Of a DNA stretch of 64,000 nucleotides, positions 8,723 through 18,960 are shown one piece after another. The notes under the pieces are model-generated. The model did no database searches, was not told the origin of the DNA, and worked only from the letters and a program-made list of their open reading frames with translations. The translations under genes were made by a program, and so were the position numbers. Source of the stretch: Aureimonas sp. ME7 (GTDB taxonomy: Bacteria > Pseudomonadota > Alphaproteobacteria > Rhizobiales > Rhizobiaceae); assembly GCF_903970965.1 (NCBI RefSeq), contig NZ_CAJCKW010000003.1, positions 186,001 to 250,000 on the forward strand, given 5' to 3'. Position 1 is the stretch's first letter. Each line of letters starts with the position of its first letter.

Positions 8723-10503
8723 CGATGATGCCCGCGATGGACAGGGAGGTCGGCACCCTGGCGCCGGCTCCCGAGCCCGTGCTGTCGGTTCGAGATCTGA
8801 CGATCTCGGTCGGGCAGGGCGCGCAGAGGCGCGCGCTTGTCGAAGCCTTGTCCTTCGACCTGGCACCCGGCGAGACGCTATGCATCGCGGGCGAATCGGG
8901 CTCGGGCAAGTCGCTCACCTCGCTCGCCGTGATGGGGCTCCTGCCCAAGCCCGGCCCCGTCGTATCCGGCGGCTCCATCCGTCTGGCGGGCGAGGAACTG
9001 ATGACGCTTCCCGAACGCGGGATGCGCCGGGTGCGCGGCGATCGCATCGCGATGATCTTCCAGGAGCCGATGACCTCCTTGAACCCGGTGCTCACCGTCG
9101 GGCGCCAGATCACGGAGGCGATCGAGGCGCATCGCGACGTGTCCGCGCGAGAAGCGCGGCAACTCGCGCTGGAAGCGCTCGAGGCCGTTCGCATTCCCGA
9201 AGCCGAGCGGCGGATGGGGCAGCACCCGCACGAACTCTCCGGTGGCATGCGCCAGCGCGTGATGATCGCGATGGCGCTGGCGCTCGAACCCGACGTCCTG
9301 ATCGCCGACGAGCCGACGACCGCGCTCGATGTGACGATCCAGGCGCAGGTTCTCGGTCTCCTCAAGGAAATCCAGGCGACGCGCGGCACCTCGCTGATCC
9401 TCATCACCCACGACATGGGCGTCGTGGCCGAGATGGCCGACCGGGTCATCGTGATGAGAGGGGGGCGGGCGGTCGAGGACGGCGCGGTGGCCCCGATCTT
9501 CGCCGCGCCGAGGGAAGACTACACGAAGGCGCTTTTGGCCGCCGTCCCGCGCATGGGCGACGGGCGGGGGCGCGCTGCTTCGGCGCCGACGCGGCCCGTC
9601 GCCGAGATCCGCGATCTTGCGGTCCGCTTTCCCCTGAAGGGCGGGTTCTTCGGGCGCCCGGTCGCCGAGGTTCACGCGGTCGCCGGCATTTCCTTCGAGG
9701 TGCCCGCCGGGGCGACGCTCAGTCTCGTCGGCGAAAGCGGCTGCGGCAAGTCGACGACCGCCAAGGCGATCGCGGGCCTCGTCCCCTACGAGGGACGGCT
9801 CTCGGTCGCCGGCCGTTCGGGAGAAGGCCTTTCAGTGCCCGAGCGCAAGGCGCTGCGGCGCGACGTGCAGATGATCTTCCAGGATCCGTTCGCTTCGCTC
9901 GATCCGCGCTACCGGGCCGGCGACCTCGTGGCCGAACCGATGGCGATCCATGGCATCGGCTCGGCCCGCGAGCGCGAGGAGCGCGTCGCGGCCCTGTTCG
10001 AGCGCGTCGGCCTTCAGGCGGACGCGATGCGGCGCTACCCCCATCAGTTCTCCGGCGGCCAGCGCCAGCGCATCTGCATCGCGCGCGCGCTTGCGCTGAG
10101 GCCGAAGCTCATCATCGCGGACGAAAGCGTTTCGGCGCTCGACGTGTCGGTCCAGAAGCGCGTTCTGGAACTCCTCAGGGAACTGCAGGACGAGTTCGGG
10201 ATCGCCTATCTCTTCATCAGCCACGACATGGCCGTGGTGGAGAACATCTCCGACCGGGTGGCGGTGATGTATCTCGGCCAGATCGTGGAAACCGGCACGG
10301 CCGCCCAAGTCTTCGGCGATCCGCGCCATCCCTATACGCGCCGCTTGATCGACGCGGTGCCGGTGCCCGATCCCGCCCGCCGCCGAGCCGGCTTTTCGCG
10401 CCTTACGGGCGAAATCCCGAGCGCGGTGAGACCGTTGGGCGATCCCCCCACGCGGCTCACCCTGCAGGACGTGGGCGACGGGCATCTCGTCGCGTCCTCT
10501 TAA
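8719..10503 (+). CDS. Fused two-domain Dpp/Opp-type ABC ATPase (DppD-DppF fusion)
   Basis: A 594-residue protein holding two complete ABC ATPase domains. Domain 1 has Walker A GESGSGKS at residue 58, signature ELSGGMRQR and Walker B VLIADEPTTALD. Domain 2 has Walker A GESGCGKST at residue 338, signature QFSGGQRQR and Walker B LIIADESVSALD. The first half matches DppD/OppD and the second DppF/OppF, so one gene supplies both ATPases. The ATG at 8719 overlaps the amidase stop; ATGs at 8725 and 8728 are possible alternatives. It ends the operon and faces a convergent minus-strand gene 78 bases away. Confidence 0.92.
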   Translation: MTMMPAMDREVGTLAPAPEPVLSVRDLTISVGQGAQRRALVEALSFDLAPGETLCIAGESGSGKSLTSLAVMGLLPKPGPVVSGGSIRLAGEELMTLPERGMRRVRGDRIAMIFQEPMTSLNPVLTVGRQITEAIEAHRDVSAREARQLALEALEAVRIPEAERRMGQHPHELSGGMRQRVMIAMALALEPDVLIADEPTTALDVTIQAQVLGLLKEIQATRGTSLILITHDMGVVAEMADRVIVMRGGRAVEDGAVAPIFAAPREDYTKALLAAVPRMGDGRGRAASAPTRPVAEIRDLAVRFPLKGGFFGRPVAEVHAVAGISFEVPAGATLSLVGESGCGKSTTAKAIAGLVPYEGRLSVAGRSGEGLSVPERKALRRDVQMIFQDPFASLDPRYRAGDLVAEPMAIHGIGSAREREERVAALFERVGLQADAMRRYPHQFSGGQRQRICIARALALRPKLIIADESVSALDVSVQKRVLELLRELQDEFGIAYLFISHDMAVVENISDRVAVMYLGQIVETGTAAQVFGDPRHPYTRRLIDAVPVPDPARRRAGFSRLTGEIPSAVRPLGDPPTRLTLQDVGDGHLVASS

Positions 10504-10581
10504 GCGCGATCGTCTGCCCAAATTCGTCGCTCGGCATCGGGTGCGATGGCACGGTGGTGCGTCGCCGAGAAGATTGCGCGG

Positions 10582-12036
10582 CTATGAACCGATCGCGGGG
10601 TGCGCTTCGATGTTCTCCGTCGCCCTGTGGCTCTGCGGCGTCGAGGCAGACGGTCGGCCGGGCTCGCCCAGCCCCTCGGCGATCGCCTGCGCGACGGCCT
10701 GCGCATGCGCCGTCACCTGCGGCAATCCCATGAGCTCGCCGAACGTGCCCCTGGCGAGCGGACCGGCGACGAAAAGGTTGGGAACCGCGTGGCCGTCGCG
10801 ATCGACGGCGAGATGATCGGGGCCGACCTGCAGACCCAGGCCGACGCGATCGAGGGTCGCCAGTCCCTCTTCATGGAGGGAGCGGACGGGCTGACGCTCG
10901 ACGATGCTGCGATGGGCAGGGCCTGTCGTGTTGAGAACGCTGTCGAACGCCTGCGTCCGGGTTTCGCGCGTGCCCCGGGGGCGGAATTCGACGAGAAGCT
11001 GTTCGGGGGCGGTGCGAGACGTGACGAGCCCGGCGGCGATCGAGCGCAGCCGTCCCTCGCCCTCGAGCCTTTCCAGAACGCCCGCCACCTGGGGCGCGAT
11101 CCGGAAGCGGTGAACGTCCCAGAAGCTGCGCAGGCGGCGGACGATCTTTCGCCGCTCGGGCTCGGGCAAGGCTTGCCAGATCTCCGTTCCCTGGCCTCGC
11201 AGCGCATCGAGAACACCGTGCCAGGTCTGCCCGAGCGCTTGCGCCTGCGCGATCGTGCGGCGGACCCGGCGGATCAGGTCGAGGGCCGTTCCGGCTGGCT
11301 TCGACACGAAATCGCCGAAGGGCTCGACGGGGGCGGGCGCATGGGCGCGCGAGCGCAGGCCGTTGCGCGAGAGCATCAGGATCGAGCCGCGATGCCCCAG
11401 GCGGTCGAGCGTGGCGACGGTATCCGCCGCGGTGAGGCCGTTGCCGACGATCAGGACGCGCGCGTGCGCGGATACGCTCGCCAGCGCCCCGGCTTCGGTC
11501 GGATCGGCGATGAAGCGCGGATTTCCCGCCAGCGCCTGCAAAGCGCCTGGAATGGCCGGGGGCGGGTGCGTCGTCGCCAGAACGAGACGATCGGCATGCA
11601 AGGCGCCGTCGGAGAGCGCGATCTCGAACGAACCGTCCCCCCGGCGCCGCACGCTTTGGGCGAACGCGCGCCGATGAACGATCCGGCCTGTCGCGAGCGG
11701 GGGAGCGAGGCAGTCGGCGACGTAGCGCCCGAACAGGCCGCGCTGCGGATAGCTCTGGCCCGAGCCGTCGAACGCGTCCTCGTCGCCCTCCAGCGCATCG
11801 GTTGCGGCGAGCCAGCGCTCGAACGCCTGCGGATCCTGCGTGTCGAGGCTCATGCGCGCGGCCGGAACGTTGATCCGGTGGGCGGGGTCGCTTGTCGAAT
11901 AGGCCAGCCCCGCGCCGAGCGAGGCGCGCGGTTCGACGACGACGATGGAGGTCCGGCGATCGGTGTCGATCAGCGAGAGATGGTAGGCGACGGCCGCGCC
12001 CGTGTAGCCGCCACCGAGAATCGCGACCGTCGTCAC
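10582..12036 (-). CDS. FAD/NAD(P)-binding oxidoreductase (YdhS/HcpA-like)
   Basis: A 484-residue cytoplasmic flavoprotein. An N-terminal dinucleotide-binding motif ([19 protein letters not shown]) is followed by a second at about residues 200-225 ([19 protein letters not shown]), giving sites for FAD and NAD(P)H. The sequence fits the poorly characterised FAD/NAD(P)-binding family around E. coli YdhS. The start is a GTG at 12036 that overlaps the ssuD stop as GTGA; the frame stays open far upstream but that part lies inside ssuD. Being translationally coupled to a flavin-dependent desulfonase, it may handle electrons or an oxidised intermediate in organosulfur use. That role is inference. Confidence 0.75.
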   Translation of the reverse strand: MTTVAILGGGYTGAAVAYHLSLIDTDRRTSIVVVEPRASLGAGLAYSTSDPAHRINVPAARMSLDTQDPQAFERWLAATDALEGDEDAFDGSGQSYPQRGLFGRYVADCLAPPLATGRIVHRRAFAQSVRRRGDGSFEIALSDGALHADRLVLATTHPPPAIPGALQALAGNPRFIADPTEAGALASVSAHARVLIVGNGLTAADTVATLDRLGHRGSILMLSRNGLRSRAHAPAPVEPFGDFVSKPAGTALDLIRRVRRTIAQAQALGQTWHGVLDALRGQGTEIWQALPEPERRKIVRRLRSFWDVHRFRIAPQVAGVLERLEGEGRLRSIAAGLVTSRTAPEQLLVEFRPRGTRETRTQAFDSVLNTTGPAHRSIVERQPVRSLHEEGLATLDRVGLGLQVGPDHLAVDRDGHAVPNLFVAGPLARGTFGELMGLPQVTAHAQAVAQAIAEGLGEPGRPSASTPQSHRATENIEAHPAIGS

Positions 12037-13205
12037 GACTGGCTGGCGAGCGGCGCGGGGCGCGTGTCGCCGGCGATCGACTCGCCGAAGGGGCCGGTGT
12101 TCACGCCGGCCGCCTTGGCGCGCAGCGGATGGGCGAGCGGCAGGCGCGGCAGCACGAGTTCGCCGAAGCGATAGGCTTCCTCCAGATGCGGGTAGCCCGA
12201 CAGGATGAAGCTGTCGATGCCGAGGCGCCGGTATTCGTCGATCCGTTCGGCGACCGTATCCGGATCCCCGACGAGAGCGGTGCCGGCCCCGCCGCGCACG
12301 AGGCCGACGCCCGCCCACAGGTTGGGGCTCACCTCCAACTGGTCGCGCTGGCCGCCGTGCAGGCGGCTCATGCGCGCCTGGCCGACCGAGTCCATGCGCG
12401 AGAAGACCTCCTGCGCCTTGGCGATCGTCGCGTCGTCGAGGCGGCTGATGAGGTCTTCGGCCGCTTCCCAGGCCTTCGCCGTGGTTTCGCGCACGATCAC
12501 GTGGAGGCGGATGCCGAAGGACACCGAGCGCCCTTTCGTCTCGGCAAGGGCGCGAACGGTCTCGATCTTCTCGGCGACGAGTGCCGGCGGCTCGCCCCAG
12601 GTGAGATACTTGTCCACCTGCTCGGCCGCGACCTCGTTGGCCGCCTCGGACGACCCGCCGAAGTAGAGCGGCGGGTGCGGCGTCTGGACGGGCGGGAACA
12701 GGAGACGCCCGTCGGAGATGCGGAAATGCTTGCCCTCGTGCTCGACCGTCTCGCCGGCGAGCACGCGCTTGTAGATGTCCAGGAACTCGCGCGTCACCTC
12801 GTAGCGCTCGGCATGGGACAGGAAAATGCCGTCGCCGCCGTTTTCCTTCGGATCGCCACCGGTCACCACGTTGATCAGGAGCCGGCCGTTCGAGATCCGG
12901 TCGAGCGTCGCGGTCATGCGCGCGGCGAGCGTCGGCGACTGGAGTCCGGGGCGCACGGCGACGAGGAAGCGCAGCCGCTCGGTCAGCGGGGCGAGCGCCG
13001 AGGCGACGACCCAGGAATCCTCGCACGAGCGCCCGGTCGGTAGAAGCGCGCCGTAATAGCCGAGCTGGTCGGCGGCTTGGGCGATCTGCCGGAGATAGGG
13101 AAGATCGACGGCGCGACCGCCCTCGCTGGTGCCGAGATAGCGGCTGTCGCCATGGGTGGGGAGAAACCACAGGACGTTGATGGCGTCGGGAATGGAGCGG
13201 CTCAT
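12033..13205 (-). CDS. ssuD: FMNH2-dependent alkanesulfonate monooxygenase
   Basis: A 390-residue bacterial-luciferase-like (LLM) monooxygenase of SsuD type (E. coli SsuD has 381). SsuD uses FMNH2 and O2 to turn alkanesulfonates into aldehyde and sulfite. Seen are [17 protein letters not shown] at the N-terminus, the core [18 protein letters not shown] and [16 protein letters not shown], and [20 protein letters not shown]. The start ATG at 13205 is preceded by AAGGACA; the frame is open upstream but without a site. No ssuE reductase or ssuABC transporter lies beside it. The neighbouring DszA- and SfnB-type genes suggest it performs the last, sulfite-releasing step. Confidence 0.88.
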   Translation of the reverse strand: MSRSIPDAINVLWFLPTHGDSRYLGTSEGGRAVDLPYLRQIAQAADQLGYYGALLPTGRSCEDSWVVASALAPLTERLRFLVAVRPGLQSPTLAARMTATLDRISNGRLLINVVTGGDPKENGGDGIFLSHAERYEVTREFLDIYKRVLAGETVEHEGKHFRISDGRLLFPPVQTPHPPLYFGGSSEAANEVAAEQVDKYLTWGEPPALVAEKIETVRALAETKGRSVSFGIRLHVIVRETTAKAWEAAEDLISRLDDATIAKAQEVFSRMDSVGQARMSRLHGGQRDQLEVSPNLWAGVGLVRGGAGTALVGDPDTVAERIDEYRRLGIDSFILSGYPHLEEAYRFGELVLPRLPLAHPLRAKAAGVNTGPFGESIAGDTRPAPLASQS

Positions 13206-13281
13206 GCTGAATGTCCTTCGTGGTGTCCGGTGCGACCTGCGCCGACCGGGCGGCGAGGGGCGAGGCGGGGTGCGACGGATG

Positions 13282-14694
13282 TCATGCGACCTCGATCGGC
13301 GAATGGCTGGGTTTCGCGTCGCGGCGTTCGGCCCGCGCCGCCAGATGCGCGGCGGCGCCGGCATGGCGGGTCGGCAAACTGTCCTCCGCCCCGAAAAGAC
13401 GGCGGCGCAGCGTGCCCTCGCCATAGGCGGTCTTGTATCGCCCGCGCGACTGGAGCGCGGGCACCACGTGGCGCGTGAAGTCGTGCCAGCATTCGGGCAC
13501 GACGGTGCGCGTCAGGTTGAAGCCGTCGATCTCGCCCTCGTCGATCCAGCGGATCATCTCCTCGGCCACCCGGTCGCCCGAGCCGACGATCAGCGGATAG
13601 CGACCGCCGAGCTTCAGCCCGTCCAGAAGCTGGCGCTTGGTCAGCCCCTTCCGCCGGGCCGCCGCGGTGGTGGACTGGATCGCGTTGGTCGGGCCGTAGG
13701 CGATCTCGTCGTCGAGGCCGTAAGCCGAGAAATCGATGCCGCTGCCGGCGGCGAAATGGGCGAGGCCCGCTTCGGGGTTGGCATGGGCGAGGTAGTCGGC
13801 GAGGCGCTCCTGCGCCTCCGCGTCGCTTCCCCCCGTCACGACGCTGAGGCCGACGAAGATCCGGATGTCGTCCGGCCGCCTGCCTGCCGCCACCACCGCC
13901 TCGCGCAGTTGCCGCGAGGTCCGGCGCGCCGCTTCTGGGTCGGACGCGGAGATGAAGACGCATTCGGCATGGCGCGCGGCGAAGCGCTGCCCCCGGCCCG
14001 AGGTGCCGGCCTGGAAAAGGACGGGCGTTCGCTGGGGCGAGGGCTCGCTGAGGTGGTAGCCTCGGCCCTGATAGTAGGGGCCCTCGTGCCGTATCTCGTG
14101 GAGGCCCCTGGGGTCGGTGTAGAGGCGCGCCGCCTTGTCGCGCCGCACTGCGCCCTCGTCCCAGCTCGCCTCCCAAAGCCCGTAGAGAAAGTCGAGATAG
14201 TCGTCGGCCCGGTCGTAGCGCTCGTCGTGCTCGGCCATGGCGTCGCGCCCGACCGCGCGCGCGGCGCTGTCGAGATAGCCGGTGACGATGTTCCAGCCGA
14301 TGCGCCCGCCCGTCAGGTGGTCCAGCGTCGAGAAGCGCCGGGCGAACGTATAGGGATGCTCGACCGCCGTGTTGACGGTGACCCCGAAGCCGAGATGCGT
14401 CGTCACGGCGGCCATGGCGGGCACGAGCAGCGTCGGGTCGTTGACCGGCAGCTGGATCGACTCGCGCGCGGTCAGGTCGATCGAGGCCCCGTAGACGTCG
14501 TAGACGCCGACGATGTCGGCGATGAACACGGCGTCGAAAAGGCCGGCCTCGAGCGTCCGGGCAAGATCGATCCAGTGGGACAGGCGCGTGTAGTCCTGCG
14601 AGCTGTCGCGCGAATGGGTCCACAGGCCATGGTTGATGTGGCCGACGCAGTTCATCGTGAACGCGTTGAGGAGGATTTCCTTTTGGGCGGTCAT
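13282..14694 (-). CDS. NtaA/SnaA/DszA-family FMN-dependent monooxygenase
   Basis: A 470-residue LLM-fold protein of the family containing nitrilotriacetate monooxygenase NtaA and dibenzothiophene-sulfone monooxygenase DszA. Signatures are [18 protein letters not shown] near the start, [37 protein letters not shown] and [20 protein letters not shown]. Such enzymes need FMNH2 from a separate reductase. Placed ten bases after an SfnB-type gene and before ssuD, it is the likely C-S-cleaving step on a sulfone. A homologue lies at 27700-29106 in the same cluster. The true substrate is unknown; chelator or N-compound oxidation is also possible for this family. Confidence 0.85.
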   Translation of the reverse strand: MTAQKEILLNAFTMNCVGHINHGLWTHSRDSSQDYTRLSHWIDLARTLEAGLFDAVFIADIVGVYDVYGASIDLTARESIQLPVNDPTLLVPAMAAVTTHLGFGVTVNTAVEHPYTFARRFSTLDHLTGGRIGWNIVTGYLDSAARAVGRDAMAEHDERYDRADDYLDFLYGLWEASWDEGAVRRDKAARLYTDPRGLHEIRHEGPYYQGRGYHLSEPSPQRTPVLFQAGTSGRGQRFAARHAECVFISASDPEAARRTSRQLREAVVAAGRRPDDIRIFVGLSVVTGGSDAEAQERLADYLAHANPEAGLAHFAAGSGIDFSAYGLDDEIAYGPTNAIQSTTAAARRKGLTKRQLLDGLKLGGRYPLIVGSGDRVAEEMIRWIDEGEIDGFNLTRTVVPECWHDFTRHVVPALQSRGRYKTAYGEGTLRRRLFGAEDSLPTRHAGAAAHLAARAERRDAKPSHSPIEVA

Positions 14695-14703
14695 CGAACC
14701 CTC

Positions 14704-15930
14704 TCAGATCGCGCCGTGGCGCGGCGGGCGCTCGCCGGTCAGGGCATATCGTCCGACGATCTGGTATTTCCAGCGCAGGGGATCGTGCGTCGTGTGCGTG
14801 CGCACGTTGCGCCAATGGCGGTCGAAACCGTCGGCGGCGAAAGTCGAGGAGGCGCCGCCGAGCTCGAACAGCTTGGTGGCGGCCCTGAGACCCGCGCGGT
14901 CGCACAGGATGCGGGCCTGCGCCACCGCGATGGACGCCGCTGCGACGCTGGCCTCGTCCGGCGCGTCGCGCGCGGCGTCGACCGTCCTGCCGGCTCGGGC
15001 CAAGAGCGCTTCGGCGGCCCGGAGGCGGACCGCCGTTTCGCCGATTTCCCGAAGGGTCAGAGGGTCGTCCGACGCACGCTCGATCGCGACGTCGATCCAG
15101 GGGCGGGCGCGTGTGCGAACGAAGCGGAGCGTGTCGGCATAGGCCGCGCGGCCGATGCCGAGATCGATCGCCGCATGCATGATCTGCGCGAGCGGGCCGA
15201 CGGTGGTCGGCGCATTGAAGACGGCGCTGAACGGCACGATCCATTCCGGCTCGATCGCGACATCGTCGAAGCGCACCGAGCCCGAGCCGGTGATGCGCTG
15301 GCCGAACCCGTCCCAGTCGTCGCTCACGCTGACGCCGGGTGCATGTCTCGGCACGAAGACGAGGCGCGTGTCGCGTTGGTCGCCCTCGCGAACCAGGGCA
15401 TGGGTCGGGATCCAGTCGGCGTAAAGGGCGCCGGTACAATAGAACTTCGCGCCGTGAAGCCGAAGCCGTCCATCCTTCTCCACGAGCCGCGTGCGCCGGG
15501 AGAAGTCGCGCGTGCCGGTTTCGGCCAAGGCGTTGCCGAAGCGGCGCCCTTCGAGCGCGAGACGGAAGAAGAACGCCTTCTGCGCCTCGCTTCCCGAGAA
15601 GCGCAGCACTTCCAGCGCGTAGAAGTGGTTTTGCGGGATCTGGCCGAGCGATCCGTCGGCGGCTGAGATCGTGGCGATCACCTCGGCCAGTGTTCCGGCC
15701 GAAACGTCGGCCCCGCCGAACGCCCGCGGCACGGTGATGCCCCAAAGGCCGCTGGCGACGAAGCGCTCGAGCTCGTCCCAGGGCAGGTGGCGCTCGGCGT
15801 CGCGTCGGGCCGCCTCGCCTGCGAAGTCCTGCGCCAGGGCATGCGCGGCGCGAAGCGCGTCCGCGTCGGTTTCGATCACCGGCACCGCCGGTCTGGTTGC
15901 CGTGTCCATATTCCGTCTCGTCGCCGCCAT
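14704..15930 (-). CDS. SfnB/DszC-like flavin-dependent monooxygenase, copy 1
   Basis: A 408-residue protein of the acyl-CoA dehydrogenase fold in the SfnB/DszC branch, which uses reduced flavin and O2 to oxidise sulfur compounds rather than dehydrogenating acyl-CoA. Features: GITVPRAFGGADVSAGTLAE, SLGQIPQNHFYALEVLR, DDWDGFGQRITGSGSVRFD and the C-terminal DGFDRHWRNVRTHTTHDP with WKYQIVG. The ATG at 15930 overlaps the TGA of the upstream paralogue (TGATG); a second ATG lies at 15909. With the next gene it is an adjacent paralogous pair, perhaps acting on successive oxidation states or different substrates. Confidence 0.83.
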   Translation of the reverse strand: MAATRRNMDTATRPAVPVIETDADALRAAHALAQDFAGEAARRDAERHLPWDELERFVASGLWGITVPRAFGGADVSAGTLAEVIATISAADGSLGQIPQNHFYALEVLRFSGSEAQKAFFFRLALEGRRFGNALAETGTRDFSRRTRLVEKDGRLRLHGAKFYCTGALYADWIPTHALVREGDQRDTRLVFVPRHAPGVSVSDDWDGFGQRITGSGSVRFDDVAIEPEWIVPFSAVFNAPTTVGPLAQIMHAAIDLGIGRAAYADTLRFVRTRARPWIDVAIERASDDPLTLREIGETAVRLRAAEALLARAGRTVDAARDAPDEASVAAASIAVAQARILCDRAGLRAATKLFELGGASSTFAADGFDRHWRNVRTHTTHDPLRWKYQIVGRYALTGERPPRHGAI

Positions 15931-17123
15931 CAGTTCCACGAGTGCCGGCGGGGGAAGGTGCCGTTCACGGCGTAGTTGCCGAGGAGATGATACTTCCAGC
16001 GCACGGGGTCGTGCAGCGTGTGGACGCGGGCGTTGCGCCAATGGCGGTCGAGGGCGTGGGTGCCCCGCGTCGCCCCGGCGCCTGCCAGATCGAAGAGGGT
16101 TTCGGCCGCCTCCAGCGCGATCTCGGTGGTCAGGATCTTGGCTTCGGCGACCGCGACGGAGGCACGGGCCGAGCTTTCCGGCGTCACCGGTTCGGCGGCG
16201 ATCGCGTCGAGCGTTTCGGCGCTTTCGCGCGTCACGGCTTCGGCCGCCGCGAGCGCGGTGGACAGATGGCCGATGCCATGGCGGATCGTCGGGTCGTCGC
16301 TCGCCCGATCGACGCCCGAATCGATCCACGGCCGGCCCTGGTCGCGGACATAGGCCACCGCGTCGGCAACGGCCGCTCGCGCAATGCCGAGGTCGATCGC
16401 CGCCTGAACCAGCTGCGAGACGGGGCCCGCCAAGGTCGGCCGGTCGGCCATCGCATGAAGCGGCAGCATGTCGTCCGGCGTCACCGCGACGTTGTCGAAG
16501 GTGACCGTTCCGCTCGCGGTGGTGCGCTGGCCGAAGGCCGACCAGTCGTCGACGACGTTCACGCCCGGCGCATCGCGGCGGGCGAAGACGAAGACGGGGC
16601 GATCGTCGGTTCCAAGGGCGCGGGTCGGGATCCAGTGCGCGAAGAGCGCACCGGTGGAATAGAAGCGCTGCCCGTTCAGGCGGAGGCCGTCCGCCCCTGC
16701 CACGACGCGCGTCGTCATGTCGGTCATCCGCTGGCCTGTCCGCTCCGGCCCGGCATTGCCGAAGCGCAGGCCCGCCAGGGCGTCGGCGAAGAAGCGTCGC
16801 TTCTGCTCGGCTGTGCCGATCTCGCTGATGACGGCGAGGACGCCGACCTGGTTCTGCGGAATTTGGCCAAGCGAGGGATCGGCCGCCGAGACCGTGGCGA
16901 AGACTTCCGCGAGCGTCGCAAAGGAAACGTCGGCACCGCGGAACTCGCGCGGGACCGTGATCCCGCCGAGGCCGCTGGAACTCCAGCGATCGAGTTCGAC
17001 ACGTGGGAACACGCGGTTTCGATCGCGCTCGGCGGCACCGATGACGGCTCCCTCAGCGAGGCGCGAGGCGGCAGCGAGCGCATCGGCGTCGTCGCGGATG
17101 ACATGGGCGGGGGCCGGGCTCAT
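15930..17123 (-). CDS. SfnB/DszC-like flavin-dependent monooxygenase, copy 2
   Basis: A 397-residue paralogue of the preceding gene with the same order of motifs: GITVPREFRGADVSFATLAE, SLGQIPQNQVGVLAVISE, DDWSAFGQRTTASGTVTFD and a C-terminal HALDRHWRNARVHTLHDP with WKYHLLGNYAVNGTFP. Family members such as Pseudomonas SfnB act in dimethyl sulfone and sulfonate use under sulfate limitation. It begins 12 bases after the end of metI and its stop overlaps the start of copy 1, so transporter and oxidases are probably one transcript. A conserved catalytic base of true acyl-CoA dehydrogenases is not evident, in line with a monooxygenase role. Confidence 0.83.
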   Translation of the reverse strand: MSPAPAHVIRDDADALAAASRLAEGAVIGAAERDRNRVFPRVELDRWSSSGLGGITVPREFRGADVSFATLAEVFATVSAADPSLGQIPQNQVGVLAVISEIGTAEQKRRFFADALAGLRFGNAGPERTGQRMTDMTTRVVAGADGLRLNGQRFYSTGALFAHWIPTRALGTDDRPVFVFARRDAPGVNVVDDWSAFGQRTTASGTVTFDNVAVTPDDMLPLHAMADRPTLAGPVSQLVQAAIDLGIARAAVADAVAYVRDQGRPWIDSGVDRASDDPTIRHGIGHLSTALAAAEAVTRESAETLDAIAAEPVTPESSARASVAVAEAKILTTEIALEAAETLFDLAGAGATRGTHALDRHWRNARVHTLHDPVRWKYHLLGNYAVNGTFPRRHSWN

Positions 17124-17135
17124 GCGCGAGGCTCC

Positions 17136-17789
17136 TCAGCGGGCGCGAAGGCGGCGCACGGCGGTATCGCCGAAGAACTGGACGATCGAGACGAGCGCGA
17201 CGAGGATGGCGATGACGACCATCATCAGCGTCGTGTCGAAGCGCTGGTAGCCGTAGCGGATCGCGAGATCTCCGAGCCCGCCGGCCCCGACCGCGCCGGC
17301 CATGGCCGAAGCGCCGATCATCGTCACCAGCGTGACGGTGAAGCCGCCGACGAGGCCGGGCAGGGCTTCCGGCAGGAGAACGTGCCGGATAATATGCCGG
17401 CGACGGCAGCCCATCGCCTGGGCGGCCTCGATCAGGCCGGCGTCGACCTCGCGCAGCGAGACCTCCGCGATGCGAGCGAAGAAGGGGGTCGCCGAGATCG
17501 ACAGGGGGACGATCGCCGCCCAGACGCCGATCGTCGTACCGGTCAGAAGGCGCGTCAGCGGCAGGAGCGCCACCAGAAGCACGATGAAGGGCGTGGCGCG
17601 GAACCCGTTGACCACGGCCGACAGGATTCGGTGGGCGAGGGGCGCGGCGACGATGCCGCCGGGCGCCGAGAGAACCAGGAACAGCGCTAGCGGAATGCCG
17701 GCAAGGAGCGCGATCCCGGCCGAGATGCCGACCATCGAGAGCGTATCGATCAAGGCTGCCTGGATGCGGGCGATCATCGCGTCAGACAT
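17136..17789 (-). CDS. metI: Methionine-type ABC transporter permease
   Basis: A 217-residue permease, the same size as E. coli MetI (217). It has five or so membrane segments and the conserved [20 protein letters not shown] and [20 protein letters not shown] loop that docks on MetN. The ATG at 17789 lies eight bases inside the end of metN, which fixes the start against a longer open frame to 17924. It forms the membrane part of a MetQNI importer. In this setting it may carry methionine, methionine sulfoxide or another organosulfur compound, because it is followed directly by two SfnB-type oxidase genes. Confidence 0.9.
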   Translation of the reverse strand: MSDAMIARIQAALIDTLSMVGISAGIALLAGIPLALFLVLSAPGGIVAAPLAHRILSAVVNGFRATPFIVLLVALLPLTRLLTGTTIGVWAAIVPLSISATPFFARIAEVSLREVDAGLIEAAQAMGCRRRHIIRHVLLPEALPGLVGGFTVTLVTMIGASAMAGAVGAGGLGDLAIRYGYQRFDTTLMMVVIAILVALVSIVQFFGDTAVRRLRAR

Positions 17790-18912
17790 AGCCGAGAACC
17801 TTCGCATCCAAATCCGTGGGAACCGGCAGTCCGGACGCGCCGCCGAGGCGCGCGGCGACCAGCAGGCGACCCTGCGTATGCCCGCCGATACGGTCGAGCG
17901 CGGCATCGAGCAGGCGCAGGCCATGGGGAAAGGAAGCGCCGAGCGCCGTCAGGTCGGGCTCTTCGGTCCCGGAATAGCGCAGCTCGACGATGGCTTCGGT
18001 GCGCCCCGAGGCGTCGGGCGAAAGCCGCGTGGCGAGGTCGTCCGGCAATCCCCGCGCCAAGGGTTCGAGGAGGGCCTTGGTCGCCGCATGTTGCGGCGCT
18101 CCGAAGACCTGCCAGACGGCGCCGCTTTCCGCCACCTCGCCTCGATCCAGAACGAGGACGCGGTCGCAGATCTCCCGGATCACGCTCATCTCGTGGGTGA
18201 TGAGGACGATCGTCAGGCCGAGACGGTGGTTGATGTCCTTCAGGAGCGCCAGGATCTGGAGCGTCGTTTCGGGATCGAGCGCCGATGTCGCCTCGTCGCA
18301 GAGGAGGATGTCGGGCTTCGACACCAGCGCGCGCGCGATGCCGACGCGCTGCTTCTGGCCGCCCGACAGCCGGGAGGGGTAGGCGCTTTCCTTGCCGACC
18401 AGCCCGACCAGAGCGAGCACGTCGTCGACGCGCCGGCCGATCTCGACGCGGGGCACGCCGGCGACGAGAAGCGGGAGCGCGACGTTCTCGCGCACGGTCT
18501 TGGCCGACAGGAGGTTGAAGTGCTGGAACACCATGCCGACCCGGCGCCGGAAGGCGACGAGCGCGTCGGTATCCAGCGCCGCGATGTCCTCGCCGTCGAT
18601 GAGGACGCAGCCTTCGGACGGCTCCTCCAGGCGGTTGACGAGGCGCAGGAGGGTGGACTTGCCGGCGCCGGAGCGGCCGATGATGCCGAAGATCGAGCCT
18701 CCGGGCACGTCGGCGTCGATGTGCCCAAGTGCCCTGACCTCGCCCGAACCCGCCCGGTACGTCTTGCCGATCCGTTCGAAGCGGACCGATCCGGCGCGCC
18801 TCGGCGTATCCGCGCGCTCGTCGCCCACACGAAGCTTCGCCGCCCGACCAACCCGCGCTGGCGAAGGTGTGGCGGAGCCTGCGCGCAGGAGGGGCAAAAA
18901 CATTTCGGACAT
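17782..18912 (-). CDS. metN: Methionine-type ABC transporter ATP-binding protein
   Basis: A 376-residue ATPase. Walker A is GRSGAGKST, followed by a Q-loop [12 protein letters not shown], signature [17 protein letters not shown] and Walker [18 protein letters not shown]-terminal region of about 100 residues after the ATPase domain matches the NIL regulatory domain of MetN, where methionine binding inhibits transport. The N-terminus has about 40 residues before the first ATPase strand (FERIGKTY), longer than usual (MetN about 343), so a later start is possible. It lies 48 bases after metQ and overlaps metI. Confidence 0.9.
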   Translation of the reverse strand: MSEMFLPLLRAGSATPSPARVGRAAKLRVGDERADTPRRAGSVRFERIGKTYRAGSGEVRALGHIDADVPGGSIFGIIGRSGAGKSTLLRLVNRLEEPSEGCVLIDGEDIAALDTDALVAFRRRVGMVFQHFNLLSAKTVRENVALPLLVAGVPRVEIGRRVDDVLALVGLVGKESAYPSRLSGGQKQRVGIARALVSKPDILLCDEATSALDPETTLQILALLKDINHRLGLTIVLITHEMSVIREICDRVLVLDRGEVAESGAVWQVFGAPQHAATKALLEPLARGLPDDLATRLSPDASGRTEAIVELRYSGTEEPDLTALGASFPHGLRLLDAALDRIGGHTQGRLLVAARLGGASGLPVPTDLDAKVLGYV

Positions 18913-18960
18913 GGTCGGGCTCCGATCGAGGCTTCGGCGTCGCGGGGCGGGATCGGCCGC

